A stretch of 64,000 nt of DNA from an uncultured Acetatifactor sp. (GTDB taxonomy: Bacteria > Bacillota > Clostridia > Lachnospirales > Lachnospiraceae). The position numbers and the translations under genes were made by a program. Below, in pieces: positions 44,834-53,349 of this stretch (positions within the stretch are counted from its first letter, which is position 1; the number at the start of each line of letters is the position of its first letter). The notes below the pieces were generated by a model. The model saw only the letters and a list, made by a program, of their open reading frames with translations, was not told the DNA's origin and did not search any database. The DNA lies in NCBI GenBank assembly GCA_910584235.1, contig CAJTZD010000007.1:1-64000 (forward strand), in the 5' to 3' direction.

Positions 44834-46438
44834 TCAGGCCAGGCGTTCCACAATCTCCCGCAGTGTATCCGCATCCCCCACATTTCCCGGGAAGATTATG
44901 TAAGGCAGCCCGGGGAACTTACTCTCCGGCCCCGTCTTCCACACAGGAATGCCGGGAGCTGCCTGTCCCAGCACAAGAGCCCTTTTTACCCCTAAGGCCC
45001 TGGTTCCCACATCGCTGGAAGTGATGCCTCCCTTTGCGATAAGAAACCGGGGCTGCCTGGTCAGTCCTGCCACCACTCCTGTCACAGCATCGGAAATCCG
45101 TACCGATAATTCCAGCAGCTGGTCCCCTGACATACCGTCCGGTGCCATGAGCGTCCTGCTGGTATATACCACCGCTGTCTTTCCCTGTCCCATAAGCGCC
45201 TCAGCCTCGCGGATCACCCGCCTGGTCTCTTCCTCCAGGCCGTCTGGCAAAAGGCAGGCATTTACATGGAACTCCACAAAGGCGACTGGCGACCGGGTTC
45301 CCCGGAGGGTCTCCAGCTGGGCGGTGGTCTTCTTCACATGGGAACCTACCAGCACCAGGCCGCCGTACTCAGCGGTTGTGCCGCAGGCTGCCGCTCTGAC
45401 TGCACTGCCACCGGAACCGGTCTCTGCTTCCCTAATGTCCTTGCCGGCAGAAGCAGCACATGCCGCTGATTCCTCCCCGCAGCCGGAATCGCCCTGCATC
45501 CGCGCTTCCTCCCAGCCGCCGGAAATGTCCTCCGCCCCGCTGTTCTGCCCGCCAAGCAACTCCTGCCTGGAAAGCGGCGCTTTGTCAGGCACGTTCCCCA
45601 ATACCTTGGGCACTGCCGCCGCGCTGCGGATCACGAACTCCTTTCCTTTTTTGATCGCTCTGAGCAGACAGGTGGCAAAGACCTCCACGTCGCTTTCGCA
45701 GATTGCGTCCACACAGACAGGACAGAAGTCCTCCGCCCGAAGCAGCATCCCGGTAATCTCATCATACGCCCGCGCCCGCAGCAAGGGCAGCGTTATGTAG
45801 ATGCACTGCTTCCCGGAATATGCGCCCCCGCTCTTTTCCTCCACATAGTCCCCCAGATGGGAGGCGCGGTAGCCAAAAGTCTTGTCCGCGGCAAATTCCG
45901 TCTGGGCCGCAGGCACCAGTTCCTCTCCCTCTTTCACATAATGGATGCCGTCAATGGTGAAGCGTCCTCCCTCCCGGAAAAAGGGACAGACCACCAAGCC
46001 ATGTATCCGCTTTCCGGTCTCTTTCTCCAGTGCCTTCCGGATCACTTGGGGTTCCAGCAGATAATGCCCCCGCAGGGTGGAATCCCCTCTGGCCACGAAT
46101 ATGAGCTCCTTTCCCGCCTGTCCGGCTGCCTGCACTGCCCTGCGGACGAGAGTCTCATGCTCCCATGCGGTCTTCTCTGCCGAAAAGCTTCTGGAGTTGG
46201 TCAGGATGAAGAACATGGCATTCTCCTCCTGCATTCCCTCCTCCAGGCTCTCCCTGCTCCAGTCCGTGTATACATGGATATCATGAACGGTCTGGACCCC
46301 TGTGGGATCGTCGTCCAGAACCGCTATTTTTCTCCCGAACCCTTTCCATTCCTCCAGAAACTGATGGTGTATTGCTTCCGCGTCCGGCCGGGGATAGTTC
46401 TCCAGCACGGACAGGGGCAGCCTCTTTACCTGTTCCAT
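44834..46438 (-). CDS. Four-carbon acid sugar kinase family protein (DUF1537/OtnK-like)
   Basis: ATP-dependent kinase of the DUF1537 family, several members of which phosphorylate four-carbon acid sugars such as threonate or erythronate derivatives. 534 residues from MEQVKRLPLS, with GAGGAG seven bases upstream. Visible are AVLDDDPTGVQTV, RGDSTLRGHYLLEP in the N-terminal domain, and GLTRQPRFLIAKGGITSSD with FPGNVGD in the C-terminal domain. A Gly/Ser/Ala/Cys-rich insert of about 60 residues lies in the middle. The usual partner PdxA2-type dehydrogenase is missing from the window. Next to the BKACE gene, it suggests a pathway for an unusual sugar acid. Confidence 0.85.
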   Translation of the reverse strand: MEQVKRLPLSVLENYPRPDAEAIHHQFLEEWKGFGRKIAVLDDDPTGVQTVHDIHVYTDWSRESLEEGMQEENAMFFILTNSRSFSAEKTAWEHETLVRRAVQAAGQAGKELIFVARGDSTLRGHYLLEPQVIRKALEKETGKRIHGLVVCPFFREGGRFTIDGIHYVKEGEELVPAAQTEFAADKTFGYRASHLGDYVEEKSGGAYSGKQCIYITLPLLRARAYDEITGMLLRAEDFCPVCVDAICESDVEVFATCLLRAIKKGKEFVIRSAAAVPKVLGNVPDKAPLSRQELLGGQNSGAEDISGGWEEARMQGDSGCGEESAACAASAGKDIREAETGSGGSAVRAAACGTTAEYGGLVLVGSHVKKTTAQLETLRGTRSPVAFVEFHVNACLLPDGLEEETRRVIREAEALMGQGKTAVVYTSRTLMAPDGMSGDQLLELSVRISDAVTGVVAGLTRQPRFLIAKGGITSSDVGTRALGVKRALVLGQAAPGIPVWKTGPESKFPGLPYIIFPGNVGDADTLREIVERLA

Positions 46439-46607
46439 TCCGATTCTCCTCTTACAACTCTCCGGAGGACTTCTGCCCTCCATCCAGACATTCCGTGTCT
46501 CCCAAAAGAAATTCCTGCGAACTGCTTCGCAATTCTACTGACGTTTTCCAAAATTTACCGGTCCACCCGCCTCATCCTCCGTATTTTCCGGAATCCTCTA
46601 TGGAATT

Positions 46608-48656
46608 TCAGCCCGAAAGGGAATCGGCGCTTACATCCGTCACGGGTATCCAGACTCTCATCTCGCCCATTCCTCTGTTATCCCATGCAAAATAGGGAAT
46701 CAGCCGAACTTGCGCTCTTTCATATCCCCGGTTCACATAGTCCTGATACAGGGCTTCCCTGTCGTAATTTCCCCGTCCGGCATCCTCTGTCCTGCGCTTC
46801 AGGAATGTTCCCGTCAGAGAGGTCACCGTCCTGCCGTCAATCTCAAAGGGCTCCGCCGTCAGGCTGATATCGGACGGAATCAGCAGGTCGTCCAGAGTCT
46901 CGGCTTCCGCATCCATGCCCTCTATGCAATAGACCAAAGGTCCCCTCTCCACGCACACCTGATTCACGTCCTCCTCCACCATGGCATTGGCGCAGGTCAA
47001 TCTGGCTACCATTCCCAGCTCCAGCCGTACTTCTGCATCCGCTATATCTTCAATTCGCACTGTCAGATAGCTTCCGGCCCGACTCCTGTCCAGTTCTTCC
47101 CGATGGCACAGCCCCCCGTCTTTACGGCTTCTCAGTTCCAGACTGCCTTTCCTTACCCAGGAGGGAATCCGCAGACGCAGCAGAAAGGCGTTTGCCCCGG
47201 CGGGTTTCGCCGTATGCTCCGCCGTCTTCTCTTCCTTTCTCACATCCTCGAAAGTAAAGCGGATTTTTCCGTCATAAGGGTACTCCGTTTCCTGTGCCAT
47301 GGTAAAGGAATATCCCTGCCAGGACACTTTCGCCCGGCTGGCCCCGTACAGCACCGTATAGATGCCTCTTTCATCCGTTCCGTAGGCATATTCGCTAAGC
47401 TGGGCTATCAGTCTGGCCAGATTAGGCGGACAGCAATAGCTCAAGATATACTCTGCCCTCTCCTGGCCCCAGATCAGCTCATAGGAAAGTTTCTTTGCCC
47501 TGCGCAGCATATTTTCATAGAAAAAGCGTTTTCCGTCCATGCTGACGCCTGCCAGATTCCCATTCAGCACCATCCGCTCCAGCACATCCGCATACCCGGC
47601 TTTCCCCTCCAGACAGAGCATGCGCCACGCCCAATATACGCCGCCCACGGAAGCGCAGGTCTCATTATAGGCCGTCACATTGGGAAGCTGGTACTCGTAT
47701 CCGTATGCCTGATGCACAAGCTGATGCTTGAAAAAATATCCATAGGGCGAGGCGCCGTTATACAGGGCCCCGCATCCCCCCGTCACATACATCTTCTTGG
47801 TCACAAGGCTTTCCCAGACCTTGCGGAGCACCTCCCGCAGTTCTTCGTCGTCCTCCTCCAGGCACAGATCCGCCACGCCGGCATACAGATAGTTTGCCCG
47901 CACGGCATGTCCGATGATTTTGTCATGCTGCCGCAGGGGAATGCTGTCCTGATTGTCATCCATGCCCTCGGACACGGAATCCCGCAGGGCAATGGCCTTT
48001 TTCAATAAGTTCAGATACTCCGGATCCTCTGTGGTACGGTACAGTTCCGCCAGCCCCATATAATGGGAAGGGCATACGGCTGTCTGCACCTGTCCTTTCC
48101 GTTCGGCCTCGCGGTAAAGCTTTTTCAGATAGCCTGCCGCGTTTTTTGCCACTTTCAGAAAGCTGTCCTTGCCGGTGAGTCTGTAATACAGGCAGGCCGA
48201 GGTAAAAAGATGGCCGAAATTATAAACCTCGAAATCATTGATATCCCCCAGCCTGGACGCTTTCCCGCTGCGCTCCCCGATGATCTGCTTGGTGGAAAGA
48301 TACCCGTCCGGCTGCTGGGCCCTTGCGATCAACGCCACATATTCCTCCAGTCTGTCCAAAAGGGCCTGATTGTCCGTGCGCACTGCCGCATAGACCGCGG
48401 CCTCCATCCATTTATAGAAATCCCCGTCCCCGAAGACGGTCCCGTCGAACTCTCCCTGTGCGTCTCCTGCCGCAATCCTGAAATTCTCCAGTACATGGCT
48501 GATGTCCTTACTCTCGAACATTCTCTGCAGATGGGGCACCGTGGAACCCGCGCAGGTGTCGAACCGCTCCCTGTAGAACCCCCCTGTCCATTCCACGTCT
48601 TTATAAGACAATCCGGTCATAATCGCATTCTTTGATTTTGTGGTATCTGTCAACAT
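46608..48656 (-). CDS. Beta-L-arabinofuranosidase-like protein, GH127
   Basis: 682-residue DUF1680/GH127 protein: (alpha/alpha)6 barrel with NETCASVGGVYWAWRM near 330 (acid Glu), and CCPPN near 407 (the nucleophile Cys of this Zn-dependent family), followed by beta-sandwich domains. It should split terminal beta-L-arabinofuranose from plant hydroxyproline-rich glycoprotein-type glycans. AAGGAG precedes the ATG. No signal peptide, so oligosaccharides must be imported. In this locus it suggests plant arabinan or arabinogalactan-protein side chains. GH127 members can have other specificities. Confidence 0.9.
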   Translation of the reverse strand: MLTDTTKSKNAIMTGLSYKDVEWTGGFYRERFDTCAGSTVPHLQRMFESKDISHVLENFRIAAGDAQGEFDGTVFGDGDFYKWMEAAVYAAVRTDNQALLDRLEEYVALIARAQQPDGYLSTKQIIGERSGKASRLGDINDFEVYNFGHLFTSACLYYRLTGKDSFLKVAKNAAGYLKKLYREAERKGQVQTAVCPSHYMGLAELYRTTEDPEYLNLLKKAIALRDSVSEGMDDNQDSIPLRQHDKIIGHAVRANYLYAGVADLCLEEDDEELREVLRKVWESLVTKKMYVTGGCGALYNGASPYGYFFKHQLVHQAYGYEYQLPNVTAYNETCASVGGVYWAWRMLCLEGKAGYADVLERMVLNGNLAGVSMDGKRFFYENMLRRAKKLSYELIWGQERAEYILSYCCPPNLARLIAQLSEYAYGTDERGIYTVLYGASRAKVSWQGYSFTMAQETEYPYDGKIRFTFEDVRKEEKTAEHTAKPAGANAFLLRLRIPSWVRKGSLELRSRKDGGLCHREELDRSRAGSYLTVRIEDIADAEVRLELGMVARLTCANAMVEEDVNQVCVERGPLVYCIEGMDAEAETLDDLLIPSDISLTAEPFEIDGRTVTSLTGTFLKRRTEDAGRGNYDREALYQDYVNRGYERAQVRLIPYFAWDNRGMGEMRVWIPVTDVSADSLSG

Positions 48657-48732
48657 GGCTGTCTCCTTTTTCCATATATTGTCTCTTGCTTTGCAATCGT
48701 TCAGACACCCCTTGCTTCTCTGTTCCCCGGCC

Positions 48733-49422
48733 TCAGCATTCTGCCCGGGCCTGCAGCAGGCCTTTCCTCTCCAGGGCTTTCCTGAGTTCTATGGCGCCGA
48801 ACCTGGGACTGGACAGGGTCCGGATTCCATACTCCCTGTGAATGTCCTCCTCCACATAAGCCATGGAACCCTGGGCCAGCAGAATCACGTCCGCCTTATC
48901 CTTTACCTCTGCCGCCTTGTCCAGCAGGCGCCTGCGGAACTGATCCTGATTCAGGCCGAAAGCCCCCTCTATGAGGCCGTCCACGGTTTCCACATGGCGT
49001 CCCATCTGCCTGGCCACCCTGATCACGGTATTCCTGGTAGGCGCAAGGGTGGTGGAAAGGGTTGCCAGCACGGCGATTCTGCTGCCCTTTCGCACTGCCT
49101 CCCTGCACATCTCCTCGTCAATGCGCACTATGGGCACGCCGATATAATCCGCCGCAGCCTGGGCGCTGTCAGCCACCTCACCCACGGAAGAGCAGATATT
49201 CAGGATGGCGTCCGCGCCCTGGCGTACCGCATCCATGTACATGGATATCAGCTCTGCTGCCGCTGTGGGCGTCACATACCCTGCTTCCCGTACCCGGGCC
49301 AGGATCTCCGGATTCTGCAGGCTGATCAGCTCCGCCTCCTCCCCGATATTCTTTCTCACTTCCCTCTCCACCAGTTCAATGAGCTCCGGCGTGGTGCTGG
49401 TATATACAAGCGCTGCTTTCAT
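48733..49422 (-). CDS. Asp/Glu/hydantoin racemase family protein
   Basis: 229-residue two-domain racemase-fold protein. The Cys pair expected of the family seems partly present: ILNICSSVGEV holds the first Cys, while the second position reads VILLAQGSMA without Cys, so racemase activity is uncertain and an isomerase or decarboxylase-like role is possible. AAAGGAG precedes the ATG. It is the first gene of the run to the GH29 gene, beside GH127, and a TATAAT lies upstream. Its place with the BKACE and DUF1537 kinase genes suggests it acts on a sugar-acid intermediate, which is inference. Confidence 0.75.
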   Translation of the reverse strand: MKAALVYTSTTPELIELVEREVRKNIGEEAELISLQNPEILARVREAGYVTPTAAAELISMYMDAVRQGADAILNICSSVGEVADSAQAAADYIGVPIVRIDEEMCREAVRKGSRIAVLATLSTTLAPTRNTVIRVARQMGRHVETVDGLIEGAFGLNQDQFRRRLLDKAAEVKDKADVILLAQGSMAYVEEDIHREYGIRTLSSPRFGAIELRKALERKGLLQARAEC

Positions 49423-49459
49423 CTGCTATTCTCTCCTTTCCCAAACTCTGTTTTGTTTC

Positions 49460-49465
49460 ATTATA
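49460..49465 (-). promoter_or_regulatory. Putative -10 box of the racemase-GH127 operon
   Basis: TATAAT on the minus strand, 38 bases before the ATG of the first gene. The -35 region is poor, so an activator may be required. Confidence 0.4.
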
Positions 49466-49612
49466 ATGTGTTGCCGGATAAAGTTGTATATAAAATTCTT
49501 CGCGGTTCCATGTAAATTTTACAGAAAAAATCCGGCCCGATACAGAGCAGCTTGGGCAAAGCAGGTCCATATGAAAAGTATGGCTATAAAGGGAATTGCC
49601 GGTTTCACAGTA

Positions 49613-49647
49613 AAAGGCCTGCCGCCTCTCAGAGGCAGCAAGCCTTT
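49613..49647. terminator. Terminator of the GH109-kinase operon
   Basis: AAAGGC(C)TGCC-GCCTCT with GAGGC-AGCA-AGCCTTT forms a strong hairpin, followed by TTTTAC on the minus strand. It lies after the kinase stop. Confidence 0.6.
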
Positions 49648-49718
49648 CATTTTTCGCAGTGCCAAATTCCTTTTAAAGCGCAGATGTCAGGAGACAAAGC
49701 CTTCCGGCGGCTCCCGGT

Positions 49719-50789
49719 TCAGTCGCCCACCAGCTGCGCCAGTCTTGCCTCCTTGTTCCCAATGTCCGCCACCAGCTTGAACTGGTTCCGGGCCCGGTCC
49801 AGATTGTGATGCTCTCTGTGAATCTTGAAATAAGTATCCCCGTTCAGGTAATCCGTCAGGAACCGGATCCCGCACTCATAGGTCATCAGCTTCACAGACA
49901 GGGGCAGAAGCGCCATCTCAGCTTCCGTCAGGGTTTCCCGCATCTCGCTTAAGTATCCCTTTGCGAAAGCCTCAAACGCCCCCTCTTCAAACCATACCTT
50001 ATCCAGATCCGTCTCGTCCTCCGCCGCGGAAGATCCCCCTATGCGCAGCGCGTCCCCGAAGTCGTAAAGCATACTTCCCGGCATGACGGTATCCAGGTCA
50101 ATGACACAGACTGCCTTTCCGGTGTCCCGGTCAAAGAGGATATTGTTGATCTTGGTGTCGTTGTGGGTGACCCGGACGGGAATCCTGCCCGCTTCCATCC
50201 CTTTTACCACGCAGTCCGCCCAGGACGCGTTCTCTAAGGCAAAGTCAATTTCCCTCTGCACGCTTCCCGCCCGGCCTGCCCTGTCCTGGCGGATTGCCTC
50301 CCGCAGGGCTTCTATGCGCTTAGGCGTATGGTGGAAGTCCTGAATAGTCTCGTGAAGCTTCTCCACCGGGAAATCCGCCAGGAGCTTCTGAAAATGGCCG
50401 AAACCCACCCCCGCCTCATACAGATCCTTTGGCGTCTTGCTGTTCTCAATGGATTTCGTGCCCTCCACAAAGCGGTAAACACGAAAGACATTATCGTCGT
50501 CCACTTTGTAAAAACTCCCGCCGTCTTTGGCAGGCACCACCTGCAGCGTCCCTCTCTCGAAGTCCTCTCCGGCTTCTCTGAGCTTCTCCCTGAGAAACCC
50601 GGTGACATTCTCTATATTTTCCATCAGTTCCTCCGGATTGCGGAAAATGGAAGTATTGATCCTCTGGAGGATATACCTGGGCATGGTGACCAGAAAGGTA
50701 TCGTTGATATGACCGTTGCCATAGCTTTCCGTCACTGCGCCTATGTCAAAATGCCCTAAAATTTCGTTTCGATTGATTCTTACGCTCAT
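49719..50789 (-). CDS. Phosphotransferase, N-acetylhexosamine kinase (NahK)-like
   Basis: 356-residue kinase of the APH/choline kinase fold, with the catalytic loop VTHNDTKINNILFD and the metal-binding IDLDTVMPG, the pattern of NahK-type anomeric sugar kinases. It would phosphorylate a free N-acetylhexosamine at C1. GGAG precedes the ATG by five bases, and the start overlaps the stop of the preceding GH109-like gene (ATGA). This coupling to a GalNAc-releasing enzyme supports a GalNAc salvage role. NahK-type enzymes usually need a partner epimerase/uridylyltransferase, which is not seen in the window. Confidence 0.78.
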   Translation of the reverse strand: MSVRINRNEILGHFDIGAVTESYGNGHINDTFLVTMPRYILQRINTSIFRNPEELMENIENVTGFLREKLREAGEDFERGTLQVVPAKDGGSFYKVDDDNVFRVYRFVEGTKSIENSKTPKDLYEAGVGFGHFQKLLADFPVEKLHETIQDFHHTPKRIEALREAIRQDRAGRAGSVQREIDFALENASWADCVVKGMEAGRIPVRVTHNDTKINNILFDRDTGKAVCVIDLDTVMPGSMLYDFGDALRIGGSSAAEDETDLDKVWFEEGAFEAFAKGYLSEMRETLTEAEMALLPLSVKLMTYECGIRFLTDYLNGDTYFKIHREHHNLDRARNQFKLVADIGNKEARLAQLVGD

Positions 50790-52009
50790 AACCGCTCCCG
50801 CTCGTTCTCGTCCACTGTCATATGCCACTTTCCGCCCGTAAAATCAGGGAAGTCCACCACTGCGCCGCCCTTTGCTACGGACATCTCGGAAAGAGCCGTC
50901 ACTGCCATCCAGCTTGCCGCGTCGTACACGTCCACAGGCATAGGCGCATCCTCCCGCAGACAACGGAAAAATGTCTCGAATTCCAGCCAGTCCATGCCGT
51001 CATGGCCGCCCTTGATCCCCTCTTCCATGTATTTCTTCCACACGGGATGTTCGTATTCTCCCTCGTAGTCCTTCGCGTTCCCCACGCAGTTCTCCCGCCA
51101 GTTAAAGTCATGGGCAATGTCCTCTTTCCTGTCCAGGAAAATGGAATCCGTGGCTTCCTCGTACATGCCCCTGGTCCCTCTTACGGTGAAGCCGCGGCTG
51201 TAATATCTGGGCAAGGTGGTGTCCAGGGTCAGGGCAATAGTCTCCCCTCTGGCACATTTGATCACCGTAGTCACCACATCCCCCTGGGCGAATGTCTCAT
51301 GCATCAGGCGCTCGTCGTCGCTTTTATTGGCTTTGATATAATCCCGCAGACCTGCCGCTTTGGAGGCTGTGGAGCTTAAGGTCAGCATCCGATTGCCATG
51401 GTTGATGTCCAGCACCTTTGCGATAGGGCCCAACTCATGGGTGGGATAATTCTCGCAGTTCCTGCTGATATAATTCCGGAGCCTGTAATGCCTGTTCTCC
51501 TTGCCGAAAGCGATCTCGCTGCGCAGATCGTGATGATATCCGCCCGCACAGTGCACGATCTCTCCGAACAGACCCTGCCTGACCATATTTAAGACCATCA
51601 TCTCACGCCTGCCGAAGCAGCAGTTCTCCAGGAGCATGAAAGGCGTCCCCGTCTTCTCGTAGGCTTCCACCAGGTCATAGCAGTCTCTCAGCTCATATGC
51701 GCCGCCCACCTCGATGGCCACAGCCTTTCCCGCGTACATGGCGGCCAGGGCGATCTCCACATGGCTCTCCCAGGCAGTGGCCACGATAATGGTATTTACG
51801 TTCTCATCCTTTATTATATCTCCATAGTCCAAATAAGCCGCGGGCCTGTTCTGTCCGGCTTTCTCCACCAGTTCAGCGCCCTTTTGGGCCCTGTCCTTAT
51901 AGACGTCGCACACGGCCGCCACCTGCTCCCCCTGGGCGAGCACCACCTGCTCCAGCAGCCCCTGCCCTCTGCCGCCCAGTCCGATAAATCCAACTTTGAT
52001 GTCTTTCAT
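50786..52009 (-). CDS. Gfo/Idh/MocA-type oxidoreductase, GH109-like (alpha-N-acetylgalactosaminidase type)
   Basis: 407 residues. The N-terminal Rossmann domain begins VGFIGLGGRGQGLLEQ and binds NAD(H). The C-terminal part shows ENYPTHELGPIAKVLDIN, close to the NLYPTHGLGPVAQYLDI pattern of GH109 enzymes, which use NAD and a Tyr/His pair. It would split alpha-GalNAc from mucin-type chains by oxidation-elimination-addition-reduction. GGAGGG precedes the ATG by eight bases. No signal peptide is seen. The plain dehydrogenase alternative remains possible; the kinase partner supports the glycosidase view. Confidence 0.7.
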   Translation of the reverse strand: MKDIKVGFIGLGGRGQGLLEQVVLAQGEQVAAVCDVYKDRAQKGAELVEKAGQNRPAAYLDYGDIIKDENVNTIIVATAWESHVEIALAAMYAGKAVAIEVGGAYELRDCYDLVEAYEKTGTPFMLLENCCFGRREMMVLNMVRQGLFGEIVHCAGGYHHDLRSEIAFGKENRHYRLRNYISRNCENYPTHELGPIAKVLDINHGNRMLTLSSTASKAAGLRDYIKANKSDDERLMHETFAQGDVVTTVIKCARGETIALTLDTTLPRYYSRGFTVRGTRGMYEEATDSIFLDRKEDIAHDFNWRENCVGNAKDYEGEYEHPVWKKYMEEGIKGGHDGMDWLEFETFFRCLREDAPMPVDVYDAASWMAVTALSEMSVAKGGAVVDFPDFTGGKWHMTVDENERERL

Positions 52010-52137
52010 TTTGCTTTCCCTCCATCCCTCTGCGGATTTCCTCCGCGCTGCCGCCAATCATGCCCTCCACAATGGCTCTTCTTTGAATGCTGTCTTTGAA
52101 TCATGTCTGTCCGTTTCTCTTTACAGCATCCTTACTA

Positions 52138-52149
52138 TATGATATCATA
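52138..52149. promoter_or_regulatory. TATGATATCATA palindrome upstream of the GH109-like gene
   Basis: A perfect 12-bp palindrome downstream (on the minus strand) of a TATAAT at about 52150-52158. It could be an operator or only part of an AT-rich leader of about 130 bases. Confidence 0.3.
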
Positions 52150-52309
52150 GCATTATAAAAAGTATATATCTATTCCATAATGGCTCATTTACAGATATTT
52201 TTAGCTCAATATATCCTCAAAAGGCTGCAATTGGTAAAGAAAGTGTCCGAAATAGGCTGTCGCGGAAGCAGTTCCTCAAAAGTCAAATCGGCTAAAAGGG
52301 ACAAACCAT

Positions 52310-52400
52310 ATACTCACAAGCGATAAAGTTAGCCGCCGGTTTATAGCATCTAACCCTCGTGAGTCAGGTGAATCGGCAATATTAGCCACCATCAGTACAA
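52310..52400 (+). repeat. Dispersed intergenic repeat, copy B (longest)
   Basis: About 91 bases from atactcacaagcgataaagt to the catcagtaca near its right end. The first 60 bases match copy A, and the last 45 match copy C. The outer and middle blocks are inverted to each other. It lies in the 470-base gap between the GH109 run and the AraC gene. Confidence 0.6.
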
Positions 52401-52432
52401 ATTGGGAACCGGAGGAAATGACAGCCAGAAAA

Positions 52433-52448
52433 ACTGCAGTACTGCAGT
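52433..52448. promoter_or_regulatory. Tandem ACTGCAGT repeat before the AraC gene
   Basis: Two copies of ACTGCAGT in a row, each self-complementary, 34 bases before the AraC start. It could be an autoregulatory operator. Otherwise the gap of 52010-52481 shows only this, the palindrome, and repeat copy B. Confidence 0.35.
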
Positions 52449-52481
52449 CAGACTAATAAGAACAAAGGAGGCGCAAAGCTC

Positions 52482-53330
52482 ATGCCCTGGATAGCCTACC
52501 CAGTAAGAGAACAGATTCGAATCACAGATATGTACTCTCTCTTTGAAACCCATTACGAAAAGGGGTTCGCATTCCCCGGAGAAGCCCACAATTTCTGGGA
52601 ATGCCTCTATGTAAGGAATGGAGAGGCCTGCGTGTCGGGCAACGAGAGGGTGTACAATCTCTCCCGCGGCTCCCTTATCTTCCACAAGCCTCTGGAATTT
52701 CACAAATTCATCATAAACGGTGCGGAGGGCGCCGATCTTCTGATTTTCTCCTTTGCCGCCCAGGGTCCCCTGACGGCCTGTCTGGAGGAAAAGGTCTTCG
52801 AGCTGTCCCAGGCCCAGCAGAACATCCTTGGCTCCATGCTGTCTTTCATACATGCCCGCAGACAGGAAGCCAATCTGCCCAATCCGCCCGCCCGGGACGC
52901 CAGCCTTTATCTGGAGCCTTTCCATACCATGCCCGTTTATTCCCAGACGGTGGCACTGTATCTCCAGCAGCTGATGCTCTCCCTGGCCGAAGACGGTTCC
53001 GTCTCCTCCGCATCCTCCGCGCCGGATGCAGTGATCTTCCGCAGGGCCATCAGCTATTTAAACAGCAATGTACACGGCCAGCCCTCGGTGCCGGAAACAG
53101 CCCGGTACTGTAATGTCAGCGAGGCAAGTCTGAAACGGATTTTTGACAAATACGCAGGCATCGGCATTCATAAATATCTCCTGAAACTGAAAGTCAAGGC
53201 GGCTGCGGAGCTCCTTGGAAACGGCGAAAGCGTCTCCCACGTGGCAGAACAGCTGGGCTTCAATAACCAAAGCTATTTCTCCCGGGCATTCAAGCGGGAG
53301 ACCGGACTTATGCCCTCCAGCCTGAAGTAG
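52482..53330 (+). CDS. AraC-family transcriptional regulator
   Basis: 282 residues: an N-terminal cupin-like ligand domain (ECLYVRNGEACVSG, RGSLIFHKPLEFH), then two helix-turn-helix motifs (PETARYCNVSEASLKRIF and HVAEQLGFNNQSYFSRAFKR) at the C-terminus. AAAGGAGG precedes the ATG. It is divergent from the GH109-kinase operon and likely controls it, with a sugar as ligand. This is inferred from arrangement. Confidence 0.85.
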   Translation: MPWIAYPVREQIRITDMYSLFETHYEKGFAFPGEAHNFWECLYVRNGEACVSGNERVYNLSRGSLIFHKPLEFHKFIINGAEGADLLIFSFAAQGPLTACLEEKVFELSQAQQNILGSMLSFIHARRQEANLPNPPARDASLYLEPFHTMPVYSQTVALYLQQLMLSLAEDGSVSSASSAPDAVIFRRAISYLNSNVHGQPSVPETARYCNVSEASLKRIFDKYAGIGIHKYLLKLKVKAAAELLGNGESVSHVAEQLGFNNQSYFSRAFKRETGLMPSSLK

Positions 53331-53349
53331 GCCGGCCGCTTTCCGGCTC

